Of a stretch of 64,000 bases of DNA, positions 38,717 to 51,271 are shown piece after piece. The notes beneath the pieces were generated by a model that did not search any database, was not told the DNA's origin, and saw only the letters and a list, made by a program, of their open reading frames with translations. The translations under genes were made by a program, and so were the position numbers. Numbering within the stretch: position 1 is the stretch's first letter; every line of letters starts with the position of its first letter. Location: positions 84,901,201 to 84,965,200 of the forward strand of contig OZ038422.1 in the NCBI GenBank assembly GCA_964036155.1, given 5' to 3'. Source of the DNA: Diploscapter coronatus. Taxonomy: Eukaryota > Nematoda > Chromadorea > Rhabditida > Rhabditidae.

Positions 38717-39533
38717 AATCTCAAAAAATTCTCGAAGTTCCAAATTTCTTAAGTCAAGTTCCTGTTCACTGGTCGAATTTTTCCTACGCTATATGTCTTC
38801 TTTTTTTTAAATCAGTTATTTCTTGTTTCCCTTAAAATCGATAGTAATGGGCGTGGCCTGATTTGAATTTTTTACTTGCAATTTTTCTGCATAATTTTCA
38901 TTTTCATTTAAGTATTGATTTATGCTGGTGTTCACATGTTTTATATAATGCTTTACGCTTGAAAATCTCAATCTTCAATTTCGTATTATTTATTCAAAAT
39001 CGTATGCACATTTAATGTTAATGTAATAGCAATAAATTACAACGTTTAAGGCACACTTTCAAGAGTATCAATTTGGTTTAGAGGTAAAGACATATAATTA
39101 AGATCTTGAATAGATCGTCACGTATAAAACTATGAAGTCCATTTTCTTAGATATTTTACATCATTTTAAGGTATAAATTCAGGTCTGAATTAGGAACCTC
39201 ATCATTTTTAATTGCTTTCTGGAGCATATAATCTTAAAAGACATTATTTAATTAGCATTCAACTTGTCTGTCCTAAACATAGATCACAACGCAAATAAGA
39301 ACACACAACAAAATTATCGTCATGCTTTTAAAATACTGTTGATGCCCAAATCTGGGAGGCGCGTGCAAAGTGGGATGCACGGTTATTTCTAGCGATTCGC
39401 AAATTGAGAAATAGCACGCGAATAGTAGGAGAAAAATTGGCGCCTAAAATCGCTTTTTTCTCTCCTCATTTTTGATCTCCCAGATTTGAGCATCAACAAT
39501 ATCGTGATTTTCGTAAATTAGGTTGTCTTAAAA
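38717..39533. other. convergent intergenic region
   Basis: AT-rich DNA between the ends of the DFSG-repeat gene (+) and the innexin (-). It contains one family C inverted-repeat element near 39332-39502 and nothing else I can name. Confidence 0.5.
39332..39502. repeat. family C inverted-repeat element, copy 2
   Basis: Ends pair CTGTTGATGCCCAAATCTGG with CCAGATTTGAGCATCAACA. It contains GTGCAAAGTGGGATGCACGG, the inverted counterpart of the copy 1 interior. Confidence 0.85.
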
Positions 39534-42500
39534 TCACATCCTGCTTGGAGGCCTTAAGAATTGGTCTGTGGGAATTGGTGTGGTTTGGGTGAGGTCTTCC
39601 CTCGACACGAGGGGCACCAGAACCGAGGTTTTCCTCCCGAATCCTGGCCCGGTAATTTCCGACGTCTGATCTGCTGAGCGTGCTCGTGCTTCCACCAGCT
39701 CGTCCTTTTCTGAAATTACTAATTCAAAATTAAAGAATATTTAATCTAACTTATATCATAGGTAAACATATGAATATGGTGCTATATAATTTGTATTTAT
39801 AATAATTTAGCATATGCAAATGGTATATCTAGGTTTAAATTCAATTTATACGGACTTAATGTGAAAATTCAAATGGACTTAAATTTTAATTATTAAATAG
39901 AGAATACCTCGATTATCTAATAGAGAAGCAATGACTTTGTGTCCTGGAATTGAGTGCATTTAGTGCAGGTTTAAAAAAATCGTGGTTTTAACTATGTTAA
40001 AATATTTTAAAATTAAACATTTGCCTTGTTCCGCCAAAAACTGATCCCACATGACATCGACGACTTCTGTGCACATCAGCACTCCAGAATGAATGGTTAT
40101 CATTTTTAACACAAACACCCCGTCCATCTTTATGAAATCCCGAACGAACTTAAATTGGAAATATTAAATTCAATATTTTATAAGTGAAGAGAAAGTTGGT
40201 CTGCATCAGTAAGCTTAATTGTTAAATGTACTCTCCATTGTTTCCGAGATGAACTCTTGCAAAGAAAAGGGGAAAGGGGTACCCGCGAGCCTTAGCTATG
40301 TGTCTCTGCATCTCTGCACCCTACTTCTCTTATTACCCTTTAGTCTCGATGCGCGCGTCTCGAGGTTATAGAGGCAAAGTGCATATGACAAGGTTCATCT
40401 CGGGGACAATGAAGAGTAATAGTCCTACTTCTTCCAGTTCAGCTTCAAAATCGATCCTTTTAAATGAAACATCGGCTAATTCCAGTCTTCTAGCGATAAA
40501 CTTCCTTCTTTGGTCGAAAGGTATGGAATAGAATATCCATGAAATAATTGAATACAAAGAAACGCAAGCCAAGACCGAGTACCAGAGCCATAACATTATG
40601 AAAACCTGAAATATCCAGCATTCAACTTCACATTTAAACCTTAGCCTATGATATTAAATCTAAAATTTTCATATGCAATATTATCGAAGCTTGAACGTTC
40701 AACTTCAGTTTCTAATATGCAGCTTTTAACCACATTGTTTAAGCCTCAAATCTCAGTACTTTAAGCTTAAAACCTCTGTATAAATCGCTGAATCTCAATA
40801 TCTAAGCTCATAAGTTCGAAATAAAATAGTTTCTTACCTTTTCACTGAAAATATTAATAACCAGAACGCATTGTACGGTATGTCTTTGAACGTGACCCAA
40901 AATGCGAATTTGCATGTCACAATATGTGATCATTGGAAAGTTCGGAGACTCCTTCCAACCTAAACTACCACTTTGGTTACCATCATTTCGGATACGATTT
41001 TTGGTAGCCCTTACCATTTCCTGCTATCAAATCAAATACCATTCCGAACCCATAGAAAGGTCTTTCTCCTAATACCAAAAATCGACTCAATAACCACATC
41101 GAAAAATTAAATATAAAAATATATATATATATATTTGTTTTAACTTACCTGAAACAAAACGTTGGACAAAAACAGGGCTTTTATGCCGATATACAGAAAA
41201 GTTAAATAGGCCTCGTAAAAACGGAGATTTAGGAATTTGAAAATTCTGAAAAAGTTTGTTTATCTTAGTTAGAGCATGAAGTAGCACGGGTAAATTAGGT
41301 AACTAATCATACTAATGATCTCACCCCAATCAGCAGGTCGTCTCACCAGGGCTGTCGGAGCTCCACTCTGAATGAGGTTCAACAATTTTCCCACTCCTGA
41401 CAGCCCTGGATCTCACTATCTAATTCGGGATATTTCCAAATCTCTATAAATAGTCGTCTCTGTCATTCAATAAAGGTTTTTACTCACATCGTCTAGTTTT
41501 TTTTTCGAATCCTCTACACAGAACAACAGTCCCCTCTACATCACTAATCTCACTACTGTGATCTCCCGTTACTCAGCTATATGTTAAATTTTGTAAATCG
41601 AATTACCTATGATGGTAAGGATGCGTGGAACCAAATCTGAACCTATGACGAAAAACCGAAGACAGATGAGCGGCCAAGCCGTTGATGTTCGCTCTTCTCT
41701 GGGCTAAATTAAAACAATCCAAATAAGCTTTTATTTTTTCGTAAGAAGACGCCCATAAAACTACATGAAAAATACAAATCTCGGGGTTTTTATCAAAGGA
41801 AAAAGTCGAAATTTTCGAACCTGGCTGCACGTTGGACTTATCGTTGGCAAATCCCATAATATCTTTCAATCGTATCCCTAAAAAATTCTAATTTATGCTA
41901 ATTCCTAGACGTTACTTTTATACCAGACTTATCATAGAGCAATCTCCAAAGTAGACATGGCGAGTAGAACATAAACGCAACGATAACCAAGAAGAATGGT
42001 ACCCATTGGTAGTACGATACCTAAAAATGGTATCAAATAGGTGATGGCTGTTGCTATTTTTGGTGATAACGCTACCATTGTCCTATCCCTATGTGAAACT
42101 TCTGGTAGGTCTCCTTCAAGCGGAGCGTAATAGGTATTTTTTGCCCAGCAGTACATTTCTAAATTAATAATTAAAAACGGGGTTTTTGTTTATTTTAGAG
42201 GATCTTTTGTTTTATTATATACGCCTATTACAGTTCTTATGCATTTTATTGATTCAAGTCAAATTTTATTGGCATGAGTTTTTATTTACTCTGAGCTTAT
42301 GCATATGAATGATAGTGCAGTTTCGGAATTTAAAGATGATAAATAGACTTCACGCGTCAGCTGATTGATTTTTTAAAGTTACAGTATACCTGTATAATCT
42401 TCCCAACTACTACGGTATTCTGCAGGCAGCCAACACTCAATGGGTCGACCGCCGAACATCTTTAAACTTATTAGGACCTGAATTTAAACTCAGATTTATA

Positions 42501-42736
42501 CAAAGTTATAATATGTAAATTTAAACTAGAATCTAAGCTTAAATTGAAAAAATCTAAAATGAATTTATAAATAAGAATTTTAGGTAAGAGAGTGAGAGTT
42601 TGGATTGTGGATATTGTTATACCGCAGTTAATAATAAAAATGTCGTGGTGTAATAATAATGTAGTCTATCCGAAATATCGTCATCAGGTTGGGGTTGAAG
42701 AAATGATAGAGTACCGACGATTTCAGAGAATACCAT
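39534..42736 (-). CDS. innexin gap-junction subunit
   Basis: Four-pass membrane protein forming invertebrate gap junctions. Exons on the minus strand: 42736-42623, 42477-42390, 42158-42076, 42020-41924, 41877-41821, 41703-41607, 41245-41149, 41020-40838, 40605-40429, 40148-40025, 39709-39534; 1293 bases, 430 aa, a normal length. Diagnostic features: N-terminal [13 protein letters not shown], first loop ECWLPAEY ending in YCWAKNTYY, the family signature YYQWVPFF, second loop [11 protein letters not shown] and [14 protein letters not shown], and a tail with [11 protein letters not shown]. The start lies four bases after ATTTTAG. One intron is only 55 bases. The last intron appears to begin with GC (CAAG/GCAAAT). 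A short open piece at 43470-43080 could be a separate 5' exon and is not included. Confidence 0.92.
41339..41410. repeat. tiny inverted-repeat element
   Basis: About 72 bp in an innexin intron. CCAGGGCTGTCGGAG at one end pairs with CTCCTGACAGCCCTGG at the other. The GGGCTGTCAG/CTGACAG-type ends recall the decayed repeat at 7825-7945. Confidence 0.75.
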
Positions 42737-44095
42737 CTTCCTAAAATAGTATCTTTTAATTCATATATATCAATATATATTTTTTAATTAAATAATAATT
42801 TATAGTAAACAGATAAAAATCTATTCAATTTAAATAATTCAATATAATAAAAATTCAGAGAATAAAATCTAGGCCTCAATCTATAACGCTAAGGCTTTAC
42901 TGGTATAAAGTACGTCTAGATTTAGGTAAATAGTCGAGATGCTTTATGTACTGAAGTGTGAGAATTTTCACATACAGTCTAAGAAATTCGAACAGCGCTA
43001 CGATCTAAGTCAATATATTCCTACACAAATAGGAAAACACTTAATATGGGAACATTTTAAGATTAAATGAAATTTCAATAATAAGATTGTCGTTACCCCT
43101 TTCTGGCTTTTGTAGTTCTAGGTAGTTTTTTCGGGGCGTAATAAGCAATTCGGGATATAGATCTGGGTATCCAAATTATGAAACTGAATTCAAATAATAA
43201 ATAAGAAACAAATCAATATATTTCAATTGAATCCCAAATACTATATATAGAAAAGCTTAATCATATAAGCACTTCTCAGTTCGTATACATTTCAGGCTTG
43301 ATGTGGCTGTTTAAATATTTAAATATCGAGTATATTCACTCTCTTCGCTCTCATGCGAATGATCCTCGATGACTCAAATTATGAATAATCTTTGAAGAAA
43401 TCAAACGTTAAATATTTCAATCTGAAATTTACCTTTCGAACTTGTTTACTCTTCATTGTTTTTGAAAGAAAAATTCTTACTAAGGGAGGTGAGAGGCGTA
43501 TTCACGAATGGCGCAATATGAAATATACGGTGAAGAGCAGAGCATAGTGGCTAATCTCGTGAGTACCTTTTTTTTCTCCTCCTGCAAAAGTTTTTTTGTG
43601 GAACAAAGTGGAGTAAAATGCGGTTTAATAAAATAACAAAAAAAATTGTTTGAATTAAAAAAAACAAAATTACATCATCATTATATTAAATATTGCAATA
43701 ATACTTTATTTTTTATTTTAAATTCCGATCTTATACTTTAGATCTCTGATTGAACATATACCTAGTCTGATGATCGTTCTCTGCGTCCTTGTCCTCTCTT
43801 ATTTGCTGTGTCTGTGCTCTCTTCTATTCTAATTCTATTTTCCGTTTCGTCAATCATAAGGCTAGAGTTTCTTGTGCTTTTCGCTTTCAAACCAGTGTCG
43901 CCAACATTGATCAATCTTTACACACATTTTCATTCTTTAAATTTAAATTTAATCGACACTTAAATTCTTTACCTTAAATGTAATATCTATGCCCTAAATA
44001 AATTGCTATCGAGCCATAAAATTAATATTTTTCTTCAGCACCATGCATTTATTCTGAATTTATGTACTTTTAAATTCAGTATTTATCTTTCAGAT
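42737..44095. other. divergent intergenic region
   Basis: Lies between the innexin (-) and bca-1 (+). On the minus strand an ATG near 43460 opens MKSKQVRK before a GT donor, and a second open piece lies near 43190-43100, but I cannot join them to a recognisable protein. The rest is AT-rich promoter and outron sequence. Confidence 0.35.
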
Positions 44096-45470
44096 ATGAA
44101 TAAACTACTTCGTGGTGTGATAAAATACCGCCAGACCATAAAAGATGACCTAGTAAAGCAGTTCAAGGAAATCGCTGATAACCCAAGGGTAAAATTTATG
44201 AAAAAATTGCGAAAATCGATTTTAAAATCAAAGAAAATCAATAAAGATCGTAAAGATAAGTTTCTATTTTAGAAAATAAATAAAATTTGATGAAGATCAG
44301 CTTTTCGTCATCTTAAGATAATATTTTCAATAAAAAATCGATAAATCAGTAAAAACGCTATTTCAGCCCACCGCAGTAATGTTTACCTGTATGGACTCTA
44401 GAATGCTACCTACGAGATTTACTCAGTCCAGGGTTGGCGATATGTTTGTGGTTAGGAACGGGGGAAATCTCGTGCCTGACGCTGCTAATTATGGCAAGAT
44501 GATGCCTTTTTCAAATTATAACCTCCCTAAATTAGGCATTTCCACCGAAGTCTCAGTAACAACTGAACCAGCAGCTCTTGAATTGGCCGTGAAGAGAGGC
44601 GGGATCAGACATGTGGTTGTATGCGGTCATTCGGACTGTAAGGTTAGGAAAAATCGATATTTTGGTAACTAAGTCGAATATTTGATATATTAAACCAACA
44701 TTTTTGGCATACTAGCTCAAGTGTTTAGTATTTAGGCCATGAACACCCTTTACGGTTTGCACCAATGTCCCAAAAATTTCGACCCAGAATCACCAATGGA
44801 CCATTGGGTCAGGCGAAACGGGTATAGATCGATACAAAGGTAGGCAAAATTTTAAACAAGACTCAATTTGAATTTGCAGGTTAAATGAGAGACTGCATTA
44901 TGGCCCAAAAGTAATGGAGTTTAAGAGTGATATCACGCAAAGTCAAAGTTTTGAAGCTATCATTGATCCATTTGATAAATTGGCTGTAGAAGATAAATTG
45001 TCTCAGGTAATTCATTTTTTCTCAGTTTAAATAGCATTATTAAAGTTAAAACTAGCATAGGTATGATCATAACATTATTTTTAGCTGAAAACGATTATTT
45101 TAAAATTACAATAGTTTAGATAAACGTACTTCAACAAATGACAAACATAACATCGCACGACTTCTTAAAAGACCTATTTGAAACGGGTAAATATTTTAGT
45201 TAAGATATAAGTTTCAATAATTTTCAAATTCAGGCAAATTGCACGTCCACGGAATGTGGTTCGATATTTATAAAGGCGACGTGTGGTTATTCTCGAAGGA
45301 CAGGAAGCAATACGTAAAAATTGAGGTGAGACCTAAATTTAGATAGTAATTCGCATAATTCAAACTGATTTTAGGAAGAAACTGTAACCGATTTAATGCA
45401 AGAACTCGATAAGCGGTGTAGACCACACGAATCTAATGAAGCCTCGACGGTTCTACAAGTCAATAGCTAA
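44096..45470 (+). CDS. bca-1: beta-class carbonic anhydrase
   Basis: Zinc enzyme interconverting carbon dioxide and bicarbonate. Seven exons: 44096-44188, 44367-44642, 44736-44839, 44880-45006, 45120-45186, 45234-45325, 45375-45470; 855 bases, 284 aa, close to nematode BCA-1. The beta-class active site is present: CMDSR supplies the first zinc cysteine and the Asp-Arg pair, and VVCGHSDCK supplies the histidine and second cysteine. VVRNGGNLVPD and the C-terminal VHGMWFDIYKGDVWLF are family-typical. The ATG follows TTTCAG by two bases, indicating a trans-splice site. All introns are GT-AG. The 3' UTR runs to about 45560, just before the large inverted-repeat element. Confidence 0.95.
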
Positions 45471-46092
45471 TTTATTAATCTAAAATATTTCATATCTGAG
45501 ATTAGGATTTCGAATTTAGTACATATCACGCTTAGCCATAATCGAATAGGGTATTAAATTGCTCAATAAATAAAGTACTGATTGTAAAATTATTCCAAAT
45601 TGTTACACTTTCAAATATTAATCAGAAAAAATAATAAATCCGGGCTCTTTAGAATGAAATAATGATTTTCGTGAATGAGTTTCTCAAAAACAAGCGACAC
45701 TACAGCAAAATTTGCAAGTGTACCAGGAATAAAGTTCAAGATCAGTTAATTAGTAGATTCAGTAAGTAGTTATGAGACTTGAGAAAGAGTGTTTGCAAGA
45801 CACGAACAGCCATTAAAAAAACTCACATTTCAGAAAAAGTCTCACAAATCGTGATTTGATCACAGAGGTGGGTACCCCTATGGGTCCTAATCACAAAACC
45901 GTGGAAGCAAGGCCCCGCTTCCACAAGTGGGCAGAGCTATGCTAATTTGAAAATGTTTTATAGCGAAAAAGTTTTCTTTGTACCTTCTGATGGATGTCAT
46001 TTTCAAACTTAAAATTAACATAGTTCCACTCATAAAACGGGACGAGGTCTAATACCCACATTTTTGTGATTAGAACTCTGAATTTTTCAAAC

Positions 46093-46440
46093 CCTAGAGT
46101 GATATTGTGATCCGTCGCCTAGGAACGTCCGTTGATCGACGCTTTGAAGTGTAGCACGTGGTCCTGGGTGCGGCCTAGGAACTTTCCAATGACGTTATTG
46201 TTTTTTAGAAGGTATTTTTTTATTATAATAGCAACATTTAATAACGCCATTGGCGTTATGTACTTACGCTCTCCAATCGAACTATCCGCGCTGCCGTAGG
46301 TGAGCTTGCGACGCACAGGGTCGAACGCCCCGATCGAAGCGTTGGTTTGGAGGTTCGGATAGCTGCGACGCCCCTCGTAGGGACGCCACCGGAGGGATTG
46401 GCGTCGCGAAGTCGAAAGCGAGGAGTCGGTCGAGGGGTCT
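46093..46440 (-). pseudogene. captured fragment of the RS-rich gene
   Basis: Two exons copied from the RS-rich gene at 17.5-17.9 kb. The piece 46440-46270 retains DPVRRKLTYGSADSSIGE. The next exon at about 46175-46093 keeps QDHVLHFKASINGR but then has TGG changed to TAG at 46122-46120, a premature stop. The last coding exon and all RS-encoding exons are absent, so this cannot make the parental protein. Confidence 0.8.
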
Positions 46441-47080
46441 GGAAAGCAGCAAATTTTGGATAATATCTGAAAAATTTAGATCGGGTTTGGAAAATCTTTT
46501 GGGTCGGTTCTAGAAGAAAATTATAGATCAGTTTTTTCGAAAGTTAATTTAAAAAAAAAAAAAAACATCCAAATTTTGTATCGGAATTTTCTGGACTTAT
46601 AATCTTTAGAATGTATGCTGATTTTGCATCATAATTTTAGGACTTGTATTTTCCTACCGGAAAAAAGCCGAGGCATTCAAGATTCTCTGATTTACTTTGT
46701 AGCAGAAATCATAAATTTAGGGTTTATTATGAAAAAATTGCACCATAGTTAGATAAAGGCTTATCATTAATCTAGCCCCGTTTTTTGTTCTTTTGCATAG
46801 TTTGTATTCTGGCGATGGTTAGAAAGCCTCTATGCTAGCGGTTAGGAATAGGCGATTTTGCCTGATTTAGGTACGGCGTGGAGCATTTGAATCGAGTTTA
46901 TTGGGTCGAATTTTTCCCTTATCAATTGATAATTAGTTGCAAGGTCTTAGAATATGAATAAGCTTTTTGGGAATGAATGATAAACTTCTGTATTTCCATC
47001 GTTCAAGTACAAATTGCACATGCACTGTTTGGTCTATTCGGAAATTCTATATTTTTCGATTTTTCTGCTAATTTCAGAAA

Positions 47081-49201
47081 ATGTCAAAGCTCCTTTCCAC
47101 CCCCGGAGACGGCATTCTGAAAACCCATATTTCCTGGGAAGAAATCGAACAAGACGCTCAAAATGCATTGAAAACCAAGGCCACATTTGGCCCGAACAAA
47201 ACCGTTCGGAATCTGAGTTTGGGCAGAGGATTTACCTCTCGAATGGCACTGATAGAGCCGGATTGGCAGAATGGGGAAGATCGATTACCGAAAGCTTTAA
47301 TTGCCAAGGTATTTTAGTATACTTAAAATTTAAGGGATTTCAACCGACTTCTCCAAACTCGATTCGCAAAAATAATAGTGTGCCATATTGAGAGTGTAAA
47401 AGAGCATGTTTTCTTTGCTTCTCTTGAAAAGATATACTACTTTTTCTGCGGGTCCTAGTTTTGAGAAATCTGAATTTCATATATCCGCTTATTTCAGATC
47501 CCATCGGTGATGAATTTTCTGGAATTCAACGAATTAATGATCCAGAAGGGCAGAGACCAGTGGAGTATCGACGATCGAATGCTCAAAATGTGGCAAAATC
47601 TTTGCACTCAAGTGCATAATACCGAATGTCTGATCTATGAAATCATCCAGAAGTACGCGAGCGGAAAAATTAAGATTCCTCTCGTAAGCAGCATTAAACA
47701 TTATATATGTGGAGATCAGCTTTTAAACAGGCTAAAATATCAAATCTTACTTATATATTCAAAATTAATGGGTCAAATATATTTGAAATTTCCGATTATG
47801 GCGACGAAAAAATTCGACGAACACAATACCCATAAGGGAAATTTGATGATGGAATACGTTGAATCGTGCGAACTACAAGTCTATGATAATATTACTTTCG
47901 AAGATATGAAAGAGGCAAATTTAGATTTTTTTAAATAATAAAAGTATATTCAAATTACACTTCAGCTCCTCAGAATGATAGCCGTTTTTCAAGTTATTGG
48001 CACTAAACTCGATGAAGAAACGAAAAAGAAGATTCCAATTAACCCGTATTCAAATTTGTTCAGTGAAATGTTCAATGATAAGGTATAATTTTAATTAAAT
48101 TCAAATTTTAAAATATGCTTCAGAAAAGAAAACAATTCCTCGACCAGTTCCGAAAATTCGACAGTGGGTCTATTCCTAAGGAGACTTTGGATAAGTTCTC
48201 CTATGTCTTCGAAAAAGAAATGGATAAGGAAGGATACAAAAGAATTGATACCCTATCGGATATTCTCGGTATTTATTTAAATTTAAATATTATAATCTCA
48301 AAAATAAATCCCTCTATGTAATGCCTCACTCTTTATGGGTGTGATCTTTCTCCCCTATTCCAGCTCTTTTGAAAAGAAAAGAAGAATTAATAGGCTCCGC
48401 CCACTAAATTATGCAGTATTGCATAGATCCATTAATTAATCAAAGGAAAATAATTTTAAAATTCAGGCATTAGTAAGGTCCTATGCCACGGTGATATGTG
48501 GTCCACGAATTTACTCTGGAAGAAGGAAAATAATGGCCGTCATGAGCTAGCCGCCATAATTGATTGGCAGGTATTTAAGCGTACTCTGAGAAAATATCGT
48601 TAGGAATTTAGATTTCGCATTTCGGATGCCCCGCTGTGGACGTCTGTAGGTTTTTAATGGCATCCTTATCTGGGAAGGATCGAAGAAAATATAAAGACGA
48701 AGTTTTGAAGACCTTATATAAGTACCTCGAAGAAGAAATGGACGGCGCTGAACCTCCCTATACCTTTGCGCAGGTATTGCAATATATAAAAAAAAAAAAT
48801 AGACCACGCTCCCAAAATATCGATTTTCTAGCTTGAAACGTGCTGCGATAATTTCATGGCTTTTGCGGGAATACTCATTATTATTTTAATCCAAAAGTTA
48901 TTTGAGAGCAATAACAACTCAGAAAGGCCGGACAGAGAGGAGGTAATTACCTAAAAATGAATACTTACCTAAATAAATAACTACTTAGTAATTAATACTT
49001 ATATAAAAATTAGCGCTTACCTAAAAGTTGACTTACATAGAATTAATGTTTATCTAAAATATAAGTTTATATAAGAATTAGCATTGACCTAAATTATAAC
49101 TTAAATGTTAGGTATTGGAAAGAATCCGTGAAAAGACTTTGGCTATGGTGGAAGACGTTATCGAATACTACCAGAAATGCCACCCTGACGAAAAATTCTA
49201 G
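47081..49201 (+). CDS. CHK kinase-like (DUF1679) protein, copy 2 inside the element
   Basis: Second copy of the gene at 19661. Exon 1 (47081-47308) is identical in protein to copy 1, and the catalytic loop CHGDMWSTNLLW and the stop are kept. Differences cluster at splice sites: the acceptor before IMATKKF changed from CAG to CCG (47796), but the intron from 47684 is open and in frame, so retention would add about 37 residues; the next donor changed from GT to GC (47915, GAGGCAAAT). Amino-acid changes include MAQKGRDWN to MIQKGRDQWS. The gene brought ~520 bp of its own upstream sequence, including the TTTCAG before the start. It could be expressed with altered splicing or be at an early stage of decay. 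Confidence 0.75.
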
Positions 49202-49766
49202 ACCTTCTTTTGTAACTTTTTATTTTAATTGAATAATAAATTTACACATATTTCATACAGTTGAATCAAATCATGATAGTACCCATTAGAACTGAGATTT
49301 TTAAGACAGTCTTTCTAAGACTCGAATAATCCATATAGGGGACTGCATTTGGACAAAAGTCCTTCTACCGGGATATGACCTATATAGGTATATAGCCCCT
49401 TGGTCGATAATCACAAAAATGTGGGTATTAGGCCTCGTCCCGTTTTGTGAGTGGAGCTATGCTAATTTTAAGGTTAAAAATGACATCCATCAGAAGGTAC
49501 AAAGAAAACTTTTTCGTTATAAAACATTTTCAAATTAGCATAGCTCTGCCCACATGTGGAAGCGGGGCCTTGCTTCCACGGTTTTGTGATTAGGACCCAT
49601 AGGGGTACCCACCTCTATGATAAAATCACGATTCGTGACTTTTTCTGAAATGCGGGCAGTTGTTCGTGTCTTGCAAACTCTTTCTTAAAGTACAAATTTT
49701 TCGATTTTATCTCTGGTTAACCTACTATATTTTGCTGAGCGTCGCTTGCCGCTTTAGAGAAAAGTT

Positions 49767-50439
49767 CGTTACTTTAAGTGATTTTTTGAGCATCTTTTTA
49801 GTGTTCCTTGAAAAGTTTGAATATATCAGCTCTACTGTTATATGCGCATCACTATGTCGAAAAGTGTTATTTTCTTTGCTCACGTGAACGTAAACAGAAT
49901 ATGAACTCGTCCTTATTCTATTATCGATCGAAAAGTGGCTCAATTCAATCTTCTCACTTTATAAATTAAGCAACTTGGACTTTCTACATCTTTTCTTATC
50001 CCCAAGTTTTCATTATCTTTCCTGTATTTCCCACTTTCCTTGTTAACTCTGGTAGTGCGCCCACTTGGACAAAGCCTAAATCGCTACTGACTCGATCATT
50101 CTTCCCAGCCAATTCGTCTATTTTCTCGATTTTCTGCCTTTTAATTTATTTTAATTTCAGATACCATATCTCAGCTGAAAATGTCTATCTAAATTAGACA
50201 TCCTGACTGTCTAAATCGGTCCATTTCGATGAACTTGAACTTTAAAGTCGTGAAAAATTGCGAATATTTCAAATAGAGGTATATTATTTATTCACTTAAA
50301 TTGTTTGGAGGGAATAGTTTGGCATTTCAGAAGCAAGAACGTTGTTCTGACGAACCTTTTTTCCTTTAAAATTCTCCTTTGCGGGGAAAGGGTTCAAAGA
50401 ACACTCGCCGTGCGCTGCTATCAATAAACAAGGCCATAT
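49767..50439. other. intergenic DNA right of the element
   Basis: AT-rich sequence with no recognised exon. It separates the inverted-repeat element from the GC-rich retroelement-like fragment. Confidence 0.4.
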
Positions 50440-51245
50440 GTTTCAGGGAAAACAGAAGCCTAGGCCACCAGCGCAACCGCGGGGTCTGATGGACTAGTCC
50501 GAACTCCCCTACTAAAGTTATTCCGGCGAACGGCTCTAAGCCGAACCCAGTCGAAACTGACTACCCACTGAGTGTCCAGAAGATGATGGACGCGCTGCCT
50601 ATAACAGCACCGGCTCCTGGAAAACCCTCTGCAGCTGGGTCCAAGGCAAGACCCCAGGTCAAAGGTCAGTCGAAACACATTCGCTAGGGTCAAAGGTTGA
50701 TTTAGCTCCCCCGTTCAAAGAGGTTGGAGCAAAATTCAACTTCGACATCCGCACATACCTGGAGAACATGAAAGGCGAGATCCTGAATGCCATACGAGCC
50801 CAAGGAACGGTCCGTCCTCCACGACAGTCTGAGCCTCTGAAAGACCCGTGTTGTTCTTGCAGAACCTAAAAATTTATTGGTTTGGGGCTCCTTTGAAAGC
50901 CGCTGGAACCCCCACCGCTGAGGTCAACCACGCTCACATGGTGTGCGACGCACTAATTTATTTCTTTTTACATTTGGTCGTAAATTCCCTTAATTTTTAT
51001 TATTAACGGCCACTGGTTAAGGTCGGCCCTAATGTTCGGGGTACTGACCTAACACCCACTGGTTCCTCTCTCCTAAAAACCACCCACCAAAACCGGGGTA
51101 TATAAGGAGAGAGGAGCCAGGAAAGGGGCTCATATTTTTGACTCAATCATTGGACTTATTCTGTTGTTATTTCTTGCAATTTTGCTAATAAACACAATCT
51201 GTATTCTGTCAAAATTTTCACTTCAACCATACAAAATCAGGGCGA
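50440..51245 (+). mobile_element. degenerate retroelement-like fragment with LTR-like end
   Basis: A block clearly richer in GC than its surroundings. It carries short Pro/Lys/Gln-rich readings in shifting frames (for example KPRPPAQPRG and FDIRTYLENMKGEILNAIRA) that look like a broken gag-type region. From about 50940 to 51245 the order is: a TATA motif (GGTATATAAGG at 51097), then AATAAA at 51190, ending near CTTGCCA. This promoter-then-polyadenylation order is what an LTR shows. There is no second LTR or polymerase in the window, so a solo or truncated LTR element is the best reading. It ends where homology to the Hsp70-kelch array begins. Confidence 0.45.
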
Positions 51246-51271
51246 GCTACTAGCTTGCCATATATATCGTT

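Larger units (their letters stand above)
45690..49766. mobile_element. gene-carrying element with long terminal inverted repeats
   Basis: A ~4.1 kb unit bounded by long inverted repeats: left about 45690-46073, right about 49397-49766. The inner ~290 bases of each arm are nearly identical after reverse complement, for example GGGTACCCCTATGGGTCC at 45871 against its complement at 49590; the outer ~90 bases are more diverged. Between the arms, 46090-49305 is a copy of 17540-21815 in the same orientation, minus about 1.1 kb that would correspond to 18000-19100. Bases 49306-49396 have no match in the source locus. There is no transposase. This is the structure of a non-autonomous DNA transposon that captured host genes; an alternative is a segmental duplication later bracketed by two inverted copies of one repeat. 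Confidence 0.75.

Noticed and set aside
41704..41820. Extra coding sequence between SNVQP and QRRANING in the innexin
   Set aside because: Open, but flanked by GT and AG and absent from the innexin pattern, so called an intron.
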